The translations under genes were made by a program, and so were the position numbers. This document shows, piece by piece, positions 8,966 to 16,763 of a stretch of DNA of 34,745 nucleotides. The DNA is from an uncultured Thermogutta sp. (GTDB lineage: Bacteria; Planctomycetota; Planctomycetia; Pirellulales; Thermoguttaceae). The DNA lies in NCBI GenBank assembly GCA_937128505.1, contig CAKZMM010000122.1:1-34745 (forward strand), read 5' to 3'. The notes below the pieces were generated by a model that ran no database searches, was not told the origin of the DNA, and saw only the letters and a list, made by a program, of their open reading frames with translations. The stretch's first letter is position 1. Each line of letters starts with the position of its first letter.

Positions 8966-10042
8966 ATGAAATCAGAGGAACGTCACAAATTGTATCAAAA
9001 TGATTTGGCGAAGTGGATGGAATCCGCTTACAGGGCGATTAAACCTTATCTGAAGCCCGCGGGCATTATTCTGGCACTCTTGGTCGTGATCATGGTGATT
9101 TTCTTCATCTTTCGTGAGAGCTCGGCCGCAGCCACGGCACGTGCCAACGAGGCTTACCAGGCGGCGTTGATGCGAAGGGACGTGGCTGCTCTGGAGGATG
9201 TAGCCTCGCAATACTCCGGAACGATCAAGCATCTTGCTCACTTGGCGGCGGCGGATATTTATCTGGCCCAAGGGTGCGAGGAACTTTTCGTCAACAAAGC
9301 AACCGCGGCCAACGAACTTCGGAAAGCCCTCGAACGTTACAAGGAGGTTCAAGAAACAGCTAAAGATCCACACCTTTTGGCCCATGCTACGTTCGGATTA
9401 GGTAAAACATATGAGGCCCTATCGGGCACGCAAAGCGGACAAGGCCAATTGGATTCCGCGATCGAGCAATACCGCAAAGTGATTCAAATGTGGCCGACAA
9501 GCCCATTCTCCTCCTTGGCTCAAAGGCGAGTTGCCGAGCTTGAGCGGCACGACATCAAAGCCTTCTACGACCGGTTTGCCCGATATGATCCTCAACCGGA
9601 GTTTCGAGTGCCGCAGTCAATTTCCCTGCCGGAAAAAGGAAGTGGTTTAGGGCTGGCCCCGCCTGCTGAACCCGAGATTCCCGCAGGGTCCGCCGGTCCC
9701 TCGACGATGCCTTCCGGTGGGAGTTCACCCCCCTGGGAACCGGCAGCAACAGAATCCTCGCGTACTGAATTGGAACCGGGGATTTCCTCACCTCAGCCGG
9801 GTCAATCTCCGGCGCAGCAACAGGTGGCCACCACCCCTGAACTGGTGAGTACCAGCGAGCCAGCCGGCCGGAGTACGGCAAATGCCGGCGCAACTGGCGG
9901 TGGGGAAACCCCCGCGGAGAACCCTGGATCTGCTAGCCCACCTGCGGAAGGGGCAGACTCGAAGGCAAACATGGATACGCCGCAACAGCCAGCACCTGAT
10001 TCTGGCGAGTCTTCTCCATCTCCCCCATCGGATAACCCGTGA
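8966..10042 (+). CDS. Single-pass membrane protein with TPR-like repeats and Pro/Ser-rich tail
   Basis: A 358-residue protein of unknown function. A basic/hydrophilic N-terminus (about 1-30) is followed by a strong transmembrane segment (IILALLVVIMVIFFIF, about 34-49), then an alpha-helical region (about 55-195) resembling tetratricopeptide repeats of the YfgM/BamD kind (AANELRKALERYKEVQ; QLDSAIEQYRKVIQMWPTSP). The last 140 residues are a low-complexity Pro/Ser/Ala/Gly tail. A GGGA sits upstream of the ATG. It ends 25 bases before the pseudouridine synthase gene, suggesting co-transcription. In layout it resembles planctomycete periplasmic tetratricopeptide proteins; a specific role cannot be given. 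Confidence 0.8.
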   Translation: MKSEERHKLYQNDLAKWMESAYRAIKPYLKPAGIILALLVVIMVIFFIFRESSAAATARANEAYQAALMRRDVAALEDVASQYSGTIKHLAHLAAADIYLAQGCEELFVNKATAANELRKALERYKEVQETAKDPHLLAHATFGLGKTYEALSGTQSGQGQLDSAIEQYRKVIQMWPTSPFSSLAQRRVAELERHDIKAFYDRFARYDPQPEFRVPQSISLPEKGSGLGLAPPAEPEIPAGSAGPSTMPSGGSSPPWEPAATESSRTELEPGISSPQPGQSPAQQQVATTPELVSTSEPAGRSTANAGATGGGETPAENPGSASPPAEGADSKANMDTPQQPAPDSGESSPSPPSDNP

Positions 10043-10067
10043 TTTGCCATCGGGTGATCTCGGTACG

Positions 10068-11072
10068 ATGAGTTCGTCAAAGCCGCGATCTCTGGAGCCG
10101 GTAGAACTAACGGTCGAGCAAGCGCAAGCAGGCTGGCGACTTGATCAGTTCTTGGTTTATCACTTTCCGGAATACACGCGATCCCATCTGCGCCGGGTCA
10201 TCACCGCTGGCGGAGTACGTGTGGACTCAAAGGGGGGTAAGCCCGGCTACCGGCTGCATCCGGGACAAAAAGTGGCGATTGTCCTGCCAGAGGTTCCGCG
10301 CCAGGCTCCTAAGCCTGAGAATATTCCGCTAGAGATCCTTTATGAAGACGATTGGCTTGCGGTGATCAATAAGCCGCCGGGGATGGTGGTCCATCCGGCT
10401 CGGGGACATTGGTCCGGCACACTGGCCGGAGCGCTCCAATATCACTTCGCAGGAAGACTTAGTGGCCTGGGGGGCCCAACTCGGCCGGGGATTGTGCATC
10501 GGCTCGATCGGGATACAAGCGGCGCGATTCTTGTGGCAAAACACGATCTCGCACACGGCCGGTTGGCGGGGCAATTCTATCGCCGCGAGGTCGAAAAAGA
10601 GTATTTCGCCATTGTGACGGGCTCGCCGCAGCGGGATCGGGACGTTATTTGCCTGCCGATTGGCGTGCATCCTGCTCAGCGGGAGAAAATGGCAATTCGC
10701 ACCACGAGCTTCTCCGGACGCCCTGCCGAGACGTTTTACGAAGTACTCGAGCGTTTTGTAGGCTTTGCAGCTGTGCGGGTAATCCCAAAAACCGGCCGAA
10801 CCCACCAAATTCGTGTACATTTAGACCACCTTGGTTGCCCGGTGCTTTGCGACCGTCAATATGGGGGAAGATCGCGAATCACCCGGGCTGAGTTGCGGGG
10901 GGAAGCTCCGTCCGCGGAGGCCGAAGTTCTGTTATCCAGGCAAGCTTTACATGCGCACCGTTTGACGTTTCTCCATCCGGGTACGGGGCAGAAACTCTCG
11001 GTTGAGGCGCCTTTGCCGGACGATCTCTGCAAGGTGCTCGACGAGCTTCGACAACACAGACGCCTCCAGTAG
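10068..11072 (+). CDS. rluD: RluA/RluD-family 23S rRNA pseudouridine synthase
   Basis: The enzyme isomerises uridines in RNA, in RluD's case in helix 69 of 23S rRNA. The 334-residue protein has an N-terminal S4 RNA-binding domain (WRLDQFLVYHFPEYTRSHLRR at about 23-43) and the RluA catalytic motif HRLDRDTSGA with the catalytic aspartate at 149; KTGRTHQIRVHL is the conserved C-terminal motif. I chose the ATG at 10068 because the longer open frame from 9882 would overlap the previous gene by 161 bases and lacks family similarity. The split between RluD and other RluA-type enzymes is by length and S4 domain only. Confidence 0.92.
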   Translation: MSSSKPRSLEPVELTVEQAQAGWRLDQFLVYHFPEYTRSHLRRVITAGGVRVDSKGGKPGYRLHPGQKVAIVLPEVPRQAPKPENIPLEILYEDDWLAVINKPPGMVVHPARGHWSGTLAGALQYHFAGRLSGLGGPTRPGIVHRLDRDTSGAILVAKHDLAHGRLAGQFYRREVEKEYFAIVTGSPQRDRDVICLPIGVHPAQREKMAIRTTSFSGRPAETFYEVLERFVGFAAVRVIPKTGRTHQIRVHLDHLGCPVLCDRQYGGRSRITRAELRGEAPSAEAEVLLSRQALHAHRLTFLHPGTGQKLSVEAPLPDDLCKVLDELRQHRRLQ

Positions 11073-11375
11073 GTATCGCTCTCCTCAGCCGGAAATCGAG
11101 CTGTAAATGGGTCCGCGGGGGTATGAAATTGAGCCTACTGATACGAGTACTGGCTAGAGCTGGACCTGGCCCTCCGGAGTTTCGCGGGGGAATGAGCTTA
11201 AGCTTATCGACAGAGTATGCGTTGCCTTCTTGAACCCGAACTTGGTCCTGGAACCGTAAAAGGTGGGCGGCTCTTCTCCGAATCGCAGCGACGGCGGTTT
11301 CTAAAGAACTTCGAACCTTATCGGCCAAGTGAATGGTGGGTGGAACTGCGGAAATGGAAGAGCTTGAGCCCACCG
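11073..11375. other. Convergent gap at the edge of the CRISPR locus
   Basis: This short gap lies between the pseudouridine synthase (+) and the last CARF-operon gene (-). No gene or clear terminator is seen. It marks the boundary between housekeeping genes and the CRISPR locus. Confidence 0.5.
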
Positions 11376-12296
11376 TTAGATACCGGCTTCCTCGAACATC
11401 TTTTTGCCGGCGTAAGTGGCGAGCCGCCCTTTAATTGCCTTGGTGGTTTCACCTTTGTCAACCGAAATGACGTAGCTGAACGTCCTATTCGACTTTGAGA
11501 TTCGAACATGCCCCGGATTTACCACCACCAGTGGCTCGAGAACCTTCCCGAGTGTTTGAGCGATTGCGTCTTGATCTAGCTTTTCCGTAAGCGCGCCGCG
11601 AATCCATACCTTATTGTCAATTTGGAAGGCGATCCAATCCTGATTCAGATTTCGCATGAGATGGTTCAGCTCACTACTAAGGGGAAGCAGAACACTGACC
11701 GGGGGCTGAGTGGGAAAACATCGCGACCACTTGGGGCGGGTGAGGAAAGACTGCTCGCCCGATTGCCGCCTCCGGTCGAATTCCTCCTGGGCAGCCTTCA
11801 ACGAGGGAGGAAGGTCTCCCTGATAACGACAAAAACTCGCGAGTTTCCGAAAGAATTCCGCGGTTTCATTGGCATCCAAGAATTGAAGCCCCAGCGCGCG
11901 GCAAAGCTCGGCTTCTTCTTTGGAGAAAAATCGGCTCGGCCGGATGAGCAGAAGCTGACAGCCCAGACCGCCCAATTGTACTCGGATCGCAGACGCTTGA
12001 CGGATCTGCGAGGTGAGGCTTTCAACTCGTGTACCTTCCTCCTGCTCGGCTCGCAATTTGCAATCAAAAACCAGTAATCGACCCCGGTAATTGGCAACGA
12101 TGTCGACCTCTTGAAGAACTTGACCGTTCTCGGCCACAACCTTCGTGTTGGTCGTGACATTGGTCACCCCTAACTCCGCGAGGACGGCTGCCACGAATTG
12201 TTCAAACAGAATGCCTGGTTGCTCTTCGGATGGCAGACTGCACGCCGCGAAAGCCTCTTTCCAATCCCAGCCCAGGCGGGCCGCTTCGCAAGTCAA
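11376..12296 (-). CDS. Can2/Card1-like effector, nuclease half (separated from CARF half by a frameshift)
   Basis: This is the C-terminal half of a CARF-nuclease. It carries a PD-(D/E)xK fold: an early glutamate in LFEQFVAAVLAEL, then EVDIVANYRGRLLVFDCKL with the catalytic Asp and DxK. In Can2/Card1 (DUF1887) proteins, cyclic oligoadenylate bound by the CARF domain turns on such a nuclease, which cleaves DNA and/or RNA. About 110 further C-terminal residues are unassigned. The TTG at 12296 is only the first possible start; the same frame is open and protein-like further upstream to about 12,445, and joins the CARF frame exactly if one copy of an 8-bp duplication at 12409-12424 is removed. I therefore think it is part of one gene, 12871-11376, of 495 residues. 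Confidence 0.82.
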   Translation of the reverse strand: MTCEAARLGWDWKEAFAACSLPSEEQPGILFEQFVAAVLAELGVTNVTTNTKVVAENGQVLQEVDIVANYRGRLLVFDCKLRAEQEEGTRVESLTSQIRQASAIRVQLGGLGCQLLLIRPSRFFSKEEAELCRALGLQFLDANETAEFFRKLASFCRYQGDLPPSLKAAQEEFDRRRQSGEQSFLTRPKWSRCFPTQPPVSVLLPLSSELNHLMRNLNQDWIAFQIDNKVWIRGALTEKLDQDAIAQTLGKVLEPLVVVNPGHVRISKSNRTFSYVISVDKGETTKAIKGRLATYAGKKMFEEAGI

Positions 12297-12301
12297 TCTT
12301 T

Positions 12302-12871
12302 CTATCGGGAGCGGTTGTGCGGGTTTCCCGGTTTCGAGGGTGGCTTTCTCCGGAATTCTCCATTGTGCTTGGAGAAGAAGAGAAACGGGAATCGCATCGG
12401 TTTCGGAGGCGGAAATGCGGAAATACTGTAGGGCTCTGCGACGAAACCCTCTTCGCTAAGTCGTATCGTAAACCACTCCCCCGAAAGTTCGCGGTAAACG
12501 ACTTGGGTGTCGGGGAAACGAGCGCATTCGAACGCGCCAGCAGACATGGGTTTCAGTCCGCCGGTCGCGTTAATGATCCAATGCCGCCCGGGAAGTTTCT
12601 TTCGCCACGCTGCAAATTGCTGCCGGAAACTTTGCGGCGTTGGGGTGCCCACGCTTTGGTGCAAATGCACGGAAATCTGCCCCGGATACAAGCTTTCACA
12701 CAATTGTTTAAGCCGGGCAGCAAGCCGGGCTGAGCGACTTTCGTCCTCAGTATGGTAGATGCAAAGGTCGCTCAAACCGCCTTCGAATTGGTGCCAGTGC
12801 ACAAGCCCGTGAATATTGGGCCAAAGCTGTTCACTGGCGAGAACTACCATGGCTTGTGGGATCCGGCTCAT
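12302..12871 (-). CDS. Can2/Card1-like effector, CARF half (prematurely ended by a frameshift)
   Basis: This is the N-terminal CARF domain of a DUF1887-type effector. Visible are a first beta strand MVVLASEQLWPNI, LSDLCIYHTEDESRSARLA, and the ligand-binding signature NATGGLKPMSAGA at about 101-113, as in Card1/Can2 proteins that bind cyclic tetra-adenylate. The ATG at 12871 follows the stop of the membrane CARF gene by 2 bases; the longer open frame to 12952 lies inside that gene. The sense protein runs to about residue 151 (EPYSISA), after which this frame gives an out-of-family proline/basic tail and stops at 12302. Removing one 8-bp repeat copy lets EPYSISA run on into SETDAIPVSLLLQ of the nuclease frame. 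Confidence 0.85.
   Translation of the reverse strand: MSRIPQAMVVLASEQLWPNIHGLVHWHQFEGGLSDLCIYHTEDESRSARLAARLKQLCESLYPGQISVHLHQSVGTPTPQSFRQQFAAWRKKLPGRHWIINATGGLKPMSAGAFECARFPDTQVVYRELSGEWFTIRLSEEGFVAEPYSISAFPPPKPMRFPFLFFSKHNGEFRRKPPSKPGNPHNRSR
12409..12424. repeat. 8-bp tandem duplication that breaks the Can2-like gene
   Basis: On the plus strand GCGGAAAT occurs twice in tandem, at 12409-12416 and 12417-12424. An 8-bp insertion shifts the frame. Deleting one copy moves codon phase from the CARF frame exactly into the nuclease frame and restores a single open frame. Confidence 0.88.
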
Positions 12872-12873
12872 GA

Positions 12874-13818
12874 TTAATCCGCCGGAGCATGAGCTTTCCG
12901 AATCAAAGGATCGATGTCGATGAGCATCGGCGCGGGGAACTCGGCCGGCCAATGCTCGCAGTCTTCCGGTTTGGTTCGAGGGACCATGTATTGCATCGTC
13001 CGAAGCGGCTTAAGGCAGGCTGAAGCGATGGCGATACTCATCGGCTTATTCCCGGGAGTGATGTCAGCGATGATTTGGTCGGACTTATAAGGTGCTTTCT
13101 CGTATATCGCATCAACTACGGCCCACATCTCCGTGTAACTCCGGGGATGCACTACGAGGCGAATTCCGCGGTAGGAGGTATGATGAAAGACGACCTTGTG
13201 GGAGCTGGAGGGATTCCGGCTTCTGAACCAGCGCTCTAAAAGATACCCTAAACCGCGCGAATCCGCTCGCTCGAATTCCCCCGAGTCGTCAGTACGCTTT
13301 TCTGCGGTCTCGATGAGCCATACTTCTCGGAGAAAAGTCTTAGTCCCGTTGGGTTGCGGGAGGCCTTTTCCAAGGTGATATTCAAGAGCCGCCATTGCTG
13401 GTAAAAGATTTGAGCTCTCCAAAGCTTTCTGATCTTCTAGAGCTAGAGGCTTTGTAGGATCTTGGGTTTCCTGGAGGAGTCGGTTGAGGTGGGTTCCAAC
13501 CTGTTCATCTGCCCCTCCAAACGGAGCAAGCGGGGATAGCGGGAGGATCAGTCCGGGAACCCTCGGGGGTCTGGTTTCCTTGAATTCGAATTCCAGACAC
13601 ATTTGCCTCATCCGACGGCGGTGATAAAAAAACCATAGGACCGTCGCGGTCGAAGCGCCTATCGCAAGCAAAAGATTAGCTAGCCACCCGAAGTCAGACA
13701 AAACATTTAGCCAAAAGGTAGCAGACAAAAAGACGAGGAGAACCCAAGGGGGGGTGTCTTCCTGTCCTGGTACGGCCCGAATGAGATCATAAAGTTCGAC
13801 TGGGCGCCGCGGTTTCAT
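12874..13818 (-). CDS. Membrane CARF effector with two N-terminal TM segments (Cam1-like layout)
   Basis: A 314-residue protein with two hydrophobic segments at about 24-40 and 44-66 (WVLLVFLSATFWLNVL; ANLLLAIGASTATVLWFF), a basic stop-transfer HRRRMR, and a cytosolic region ending in a CARF domain with the nucleotide-binding signature ADITPGNKPMSIA at about 251-263. Known membrane CARF effectors such as Cam1 respond to cyclic oligoadenylate by opening or disturbing the membrane; by analogy this could depolarise or permeabilise the cell. Two membrane passes and the long middle region are not the minimal Cam1 plan. Its ATG overlaps the csx1 stop as ATGA with GGGAGG upstream, so they are translationally coupled. 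Confidence 0.78.
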   Translation of the reverse strand: MKPRRPVELYDLIRAVPGQEDTPPWVLLVFLSATFWLNVLSDFGWLANLLLAIGASTATVLWFFYHRRRMRQMCLEFEFKETRPPRVPGLILPLSPLAPFGGADEQVGTHLNRLLQETQDPTKPLALEDQKALESSNLLPAMAALEYHLGKGLPQPNGTKTFLREVWLIETAEKRTDDSGEFERADSRGLGYLLERWFRSRNPSSSHKVVFHHTSYRGIRLVVHPRSYTEMWAVVDAIYEKAPYKSDQIIADITPGNKPMSIAIASACLKPLRTMQYMVPRTKPEDCEHWPAEFPAPMLIDIDPLIRKAHAPAD

Positions 13819-15080
13819 GGCTGCCTCCCAAAAGATGAATGTCTTTGAAGCCTGTTGCGAGCTGAACCTTCGTTGGCCTTATGAGATTTTAGGAAAATCT
13901 GCTCCAAACTCATGGCCTGATGTGTTGGGGTCTGTTCCAATGTCGCCGGCGAGGAAAGCACCCCCTGCAGTGACCGGGCCGGTGCTGCATGCGCTAATCC
14001 ATTTCGCAAATGGCGAATCGTGGCTAGGAGCTTATCCCCCTCTGGGAACTTTGAAGTACCCACCTGCGCTATGGCTGCTTCGTTGAGCAGAATGGCTGTA
14101 CTTACGTAGTCCCCCTCCTTTAAGGCGGCTCTTGCCAACTGCAAAATCCTCCGGGGATCCCGTTGGCAACAGGCGATGCCCTCGGGAATCTGTTGAATGA
14201 CCGGGCCGGTTAGGTCGAGCAAAGGATCTGACTGGGTTGCTGAGAGGCTTTTCAGACAATTCATTGCGGCCTTCCCGGCTCGACTGACCTGATTCCTTGC
14301 TAGATAAAACCCGGTATCGTTTAGCGCTTGGCGGAGCGATCGGTCCTTGATCAGCGACGGAAGAGCTCGCAAGCGGCCGCCAACTCGGAGCTCCCGCAAC
14401 ACATCCGCCCACTCAGAAAGTTCCAGTAACCATGCAAGCGAAATCACAGGTGCGGGTTCACCCCCCTGCCGCATGTCTAATGCAGCATAAAAGAGGTTTT
14501 CAATGTTGGACTCATCGACTCGCCGAATTAACCGGGCCGCCCCCAGCACCAACATGGGAAGGTGCCGATAACCGTGGGTAACATCGAGGGTGAGCGAATC
14601 TCCTGGGGATAAGCTTTGGCGGATGATTCGGAGCAAATGGAGTTGGTCTTCTTGGCTTTGCGCTCGAGGGATCAAATGGGCACGCACCTCGATTGCAAGC
14701 TTTTGCTCGAGGTTGCGGGCGACAAGCCGTACTTGTTCGGAGGTAACGTCCTGGCGGTCTACCGCGGCTGTGAGCGAAGGCAGAAAACCGCCGCAAAGAG
14801 CCGGGCGCGAAAGATCACCCAATTCCGCGAGAATCCCATCCCAGAGCGATCCCCCTGTACCGAGTAAGACGAGTCTATTCGGTGGTTCTTTTCCCTGGAT
14901 TCTTAGCCAAGTGAGGAGGGCCGCGAGGCAAAAAGTGAGCTCTTCGCTGAGCCAGCCGTCCGGGAAGAGGTAGCGTACACGGAAATAATCATTTCGCTGA
15001 CTTCTGGCCCGGATAAGCCCCGTCCCAAAAAACTCACCAACACTTTGCCCATTTCTTGGAACAGCGAGGATTAGGTTCAC
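13815..15080 (-). CDS. csx1: Csx1/Csx2-family CARF-HEPN ribonuclease
   Basis: A 421-residue effector. The CARF domain carries LDVTHGYRHLPML at 165-177, the hallmark of the TM1812/Csx2 branch of Csx1 proteins. The C-terminal HEPN domain has the R-x4-H motif RNGLAH at 359-364. In this family, cyclic tetra- or hexa-adenylate binding to CARF activates HEPN to cut RNA without sequence preference, leading to dormancy or death during phage infection. The start is a GTG at 15080, 52 bases after cmr6. It looks intact, unlike the other soluble CARF effector in this operon. The C-terminal 50 residues are low-complexity. Confidence 0.9.
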   Translation of the reverse strand: MNLILAVPRNGQSVGEFFGTGLIRARSQRNDYFRVRYLFPDGWLSEELTFCLAALLTWLRIQGKEPPNRLVLLGTGGSLWDGILAELGDLSRPALCGGFLPSLTAAVDRQDVTSEQVRLVARNLEQKLAIEVRAHLIPRAQSQEDQLHLLRIIRQSLSPGDSLTLDVTHGYRHLPMLVLGAARLIRRVDESNIENLFYAALDMRQGGEPAPVISLAWLLELSEWADVLRELRVGGRLRALPSLIKDRSLRQALNDTGFYLARNQVSRAGKAAMNCLKSLSATQSDPLLDLTGPVIQQIPEGIACCQRDPRRILQLARAALKEGDYVSTAILLNEAAIAQVGTSKFPEGDKLLATIRHLRNGLAHAAPARSLQGVLSSPATLEQTPTHQAMSLEQIFLKSHKANEGSARNRLQRHSSFGRQP

Positions 15081-15132
15081 GAAAGAGCGCTGAGCAATTT
15101 AGTTCGCGTAAGGGAAACGACCAGTCCCTCCG

Positions 15133-16290
15133 TTATTTGCTGCGCTTAGGCTCCGGTGGTTTTAAAGCGAACGTATAGAGCCTGGGCGTGACATTGGAGA
15201 CATAAGCCTCGACTGTGTCACCGGGCTGAACGCTGGGGGCTTGTTCCAGGAATTGTCCTGGAATGCCGTCCTCAGCTTCAAACTTGGGCTTTCCACTTTT
15301 GAATGTGCCCACCAGCTTAACTTTCACTTTGTCGCCGAGTTTAAAACGCGGTTTATCGGCCGGCATTGCCGCCACTTGCGCCGATGGTGCCGATGTTGCC
15401 GCCTCTTTTTTGCACGGCACAAGACGGCCATAGCCGCTACTGGTCTTGCCGCCGATTCCCCAATCTTCCAATGCGGCAGCGAGAATGCCCATCGCCAATT
15501 CGGCCCAAGCTTTTGCTTCCGGGCCGGAATTATCGCACGAAACCGCGATATAGAATCGGCCGCTTACGGATACAAAAGTCACAGGGTTTGGTTCGTCAAA
15601 GTCAGTCGGCTCGGGCTGCTTGCCGCTGTAGTAATCGCCGTGATGCGGCGTGATGACGTCGGGCACCGGGCCTTGGTTGACCTTTCCCAAACAGTCCGGA
15701 TCCAACCACCCATCGTTGAAAATGATGTGGCCGGTGTCATACTTCTCGTGGGGCACAAATATTTGCTTTTGTGGCGCAGGTAAGGTGCCGAACAAGAGCT
15801 TGTGAATTTTTCCCATGATTTTGTAGTCATCGTCAGTTCGGCCCAGAACGCTATGGCAATAGTGCGATGCCAATCCTTTCAAAGCCGAGCCGGGAATGAC
15901 TGGTACTCCGTATGTATGGTGGAGTGTTATCCCGGTCTCCAGTACATTCTCGCTGCCAAGGCCGACGATTAAACGTCCATTCGACTGAAAGCATTGAAGG
16001 CAGGTCGACTCCTGCGGCAAAGCAGCTTTCCAACGATCGAACGCGAGTCGATACAAGTCCCCGGCTGCCCGAATGGCCTGGATACTTGCCCGCTGCGATT
16101 CCCGGCGTGCTTCAGCGGGACGCTCCGAAGAGGCCCCCGGTGCCCTTTGCATGAGCAGGTACCTCGCCAAGATCAAGCCGCCGTGGGCCGCGGATTCGCC
16201 CTTCCACTTAGTGTCGGACCAAAGCGTATGCTCAATGGCCCCACGACATGACACTAGCTCTGCCGGTGGTTTTTTATGACCTGAACTCAT
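15133..16290 (-). CDS. cmr6: Type III-B RAMP protein Cmr6 with C-terminal OB-like extension
   Basis: Cmr6 caps the backbone of the Cmr complex near the crRNA 3' end. The 385-residue protein has the RAMP features HHTYGVPVIPGSALKG at about 124-139 and the glycine-rich GGKTSSGYGRL near 285-295. After this typical end come about 75 more residues (FKLGDKVKVKLVGTFKSG ... QPGDTVEAYVSNV) that read like a small beta-barrel OB/S1-type module, which most Cmr6 proteins lack. The ATG at 16290 has a GGAG upstream. A degenerate repeat of the end of cmr5 lies in the gap before it. Confidence 0.92.
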   Translation of the reverse strand: MSSGHKKPPAELVSCRGAIEHTLWSDTKWKGESAAHGGLILARYLLMQRAPGASSERPAEARRESQRASIQAIRAAGDLYRLAFDRWKAALPQESTCLQCFQSNGRLIVGLGSENVLETGITLHHTYGVPVIPGSALKGLASHYCHSVLGRTDDDYKIMGKIHKLLFGTLPAPQKQIFVPHEKYDTGHIIFNDGWLDPDCLGKVNQGPVPDVITPHHGDYYSGKQPEPTDFDEPNPVTFVSVSGRFYIAVSCDNSGPEAKAWAELAMGILAAALEDWGIGGKTSSGYGRLVPCKKEAATSAPSAQVAAMPADKPRFKLGDKVKVKLVGTFKSGKPKFEAEDGIPGQFLEQAPSVQPGDTVEAYVSNVTPRLYTFALKPPEPKRSK

Positions 16291-16303
16291 GATGATTCAC
16301 TCC

Positions 16304-16391
16304 TGCGGTACCACTAATCGTAAAGCATTTCGGCTAACGTCAAGCGGAATTCTCCGCTATTCGGGATCGACAACTTGCGGTACCACTAATC
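16304..16391. repeat. Duplicated 3' end of cmr5 in the cmr5-cmr6 gap
   Basis: TGCGGTACCACTAATC occurs at 16304-16319 and again at 16376-16391, 72 bases apart, and similarity continues for about 20 bases into the end of cmr5 (CTTCGGCAAAC versus TTTCGGCTAAC). The second copy includes the cmr5 stop codon; the first is a decayed copy. This looks like an old 72-bp tandem duplication. Confidence 0.7.
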
Positions 16392-16763
16392 AAAAATCGC
16401 TTCGGCAAACCGTTTGACCCAGGACGCGACTTGGATCACTTCGTGGGTCAATCGCATATACTCGACCACCGTCGCCTTACGCGCTTTTTCACCGAGTTGG
16501 TCGGGAGTACCCGGATTCAAAAGCACACTAGCCACATCCTCGAGGACTTTATCTGATTGCCCGGTTCCCCGAGATTGAGCAAAGGCAATTGCCTGGGCCA
16601 ACCCGGAGCTGTGAACAAGCGCGGGAAAACGTTTTGCGAAACTCGCGTATTCCTTTTTCTGATTGTCATTTAAGGTTTCGTTTCTCTGACGAACTTTTAA
16701 GCATGCTCGTTCGGCCCATTCTTGACTTCGAGTTCTTACGAATTGGGATGTCACGGTTGTCAT
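16386..16763 (-). CDS. cmr5: Type III-B small subunit Cmr5
   Basis: Cmr5 is the small, all-helical subunit that stacks along the Cmr filament. The 125-residue length fits the family. Typical content: an N-terminal helix with QEWAERACLKV, YASFAKRFPALVHSSGLAQAIAFA (the conserved 'alpha-helical PxxIhxnGLxqtlaF' region) and a C-terminal YMRLTHEVIQVASWVKRFAEA. The ATG at 16763 overlaps the cmr4 stop as ATGA, so translation is coupled; the longer open frame to 16856 lies within cmr4. Confidence 0.92.
   Translation of the reverse strand: MTTVTSQFVRTRSQEWAERACLKVRQRNETLNDNQKKEYASFAKRFPALVHSSGLAQAIAFAQSRGTGQSDKVLEDVASVLLNPGTPDQLGEKARKATVVEYMRLTHEVIQVASWVKRFAEAIFD

Noticed and set aside
9882-10067. 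Longer start for the pseudouridine synthase
   Set aside because: It would overlap the preceding gene by 161 bases, and the added residues are a shadow of that gene's low-complexity tail.
11217-11498. Plus-strand 93-codon frame at the end of the Can2-like gene
   Set aside because: It runs antisense through the nuclease coding region and has no family resemblance.
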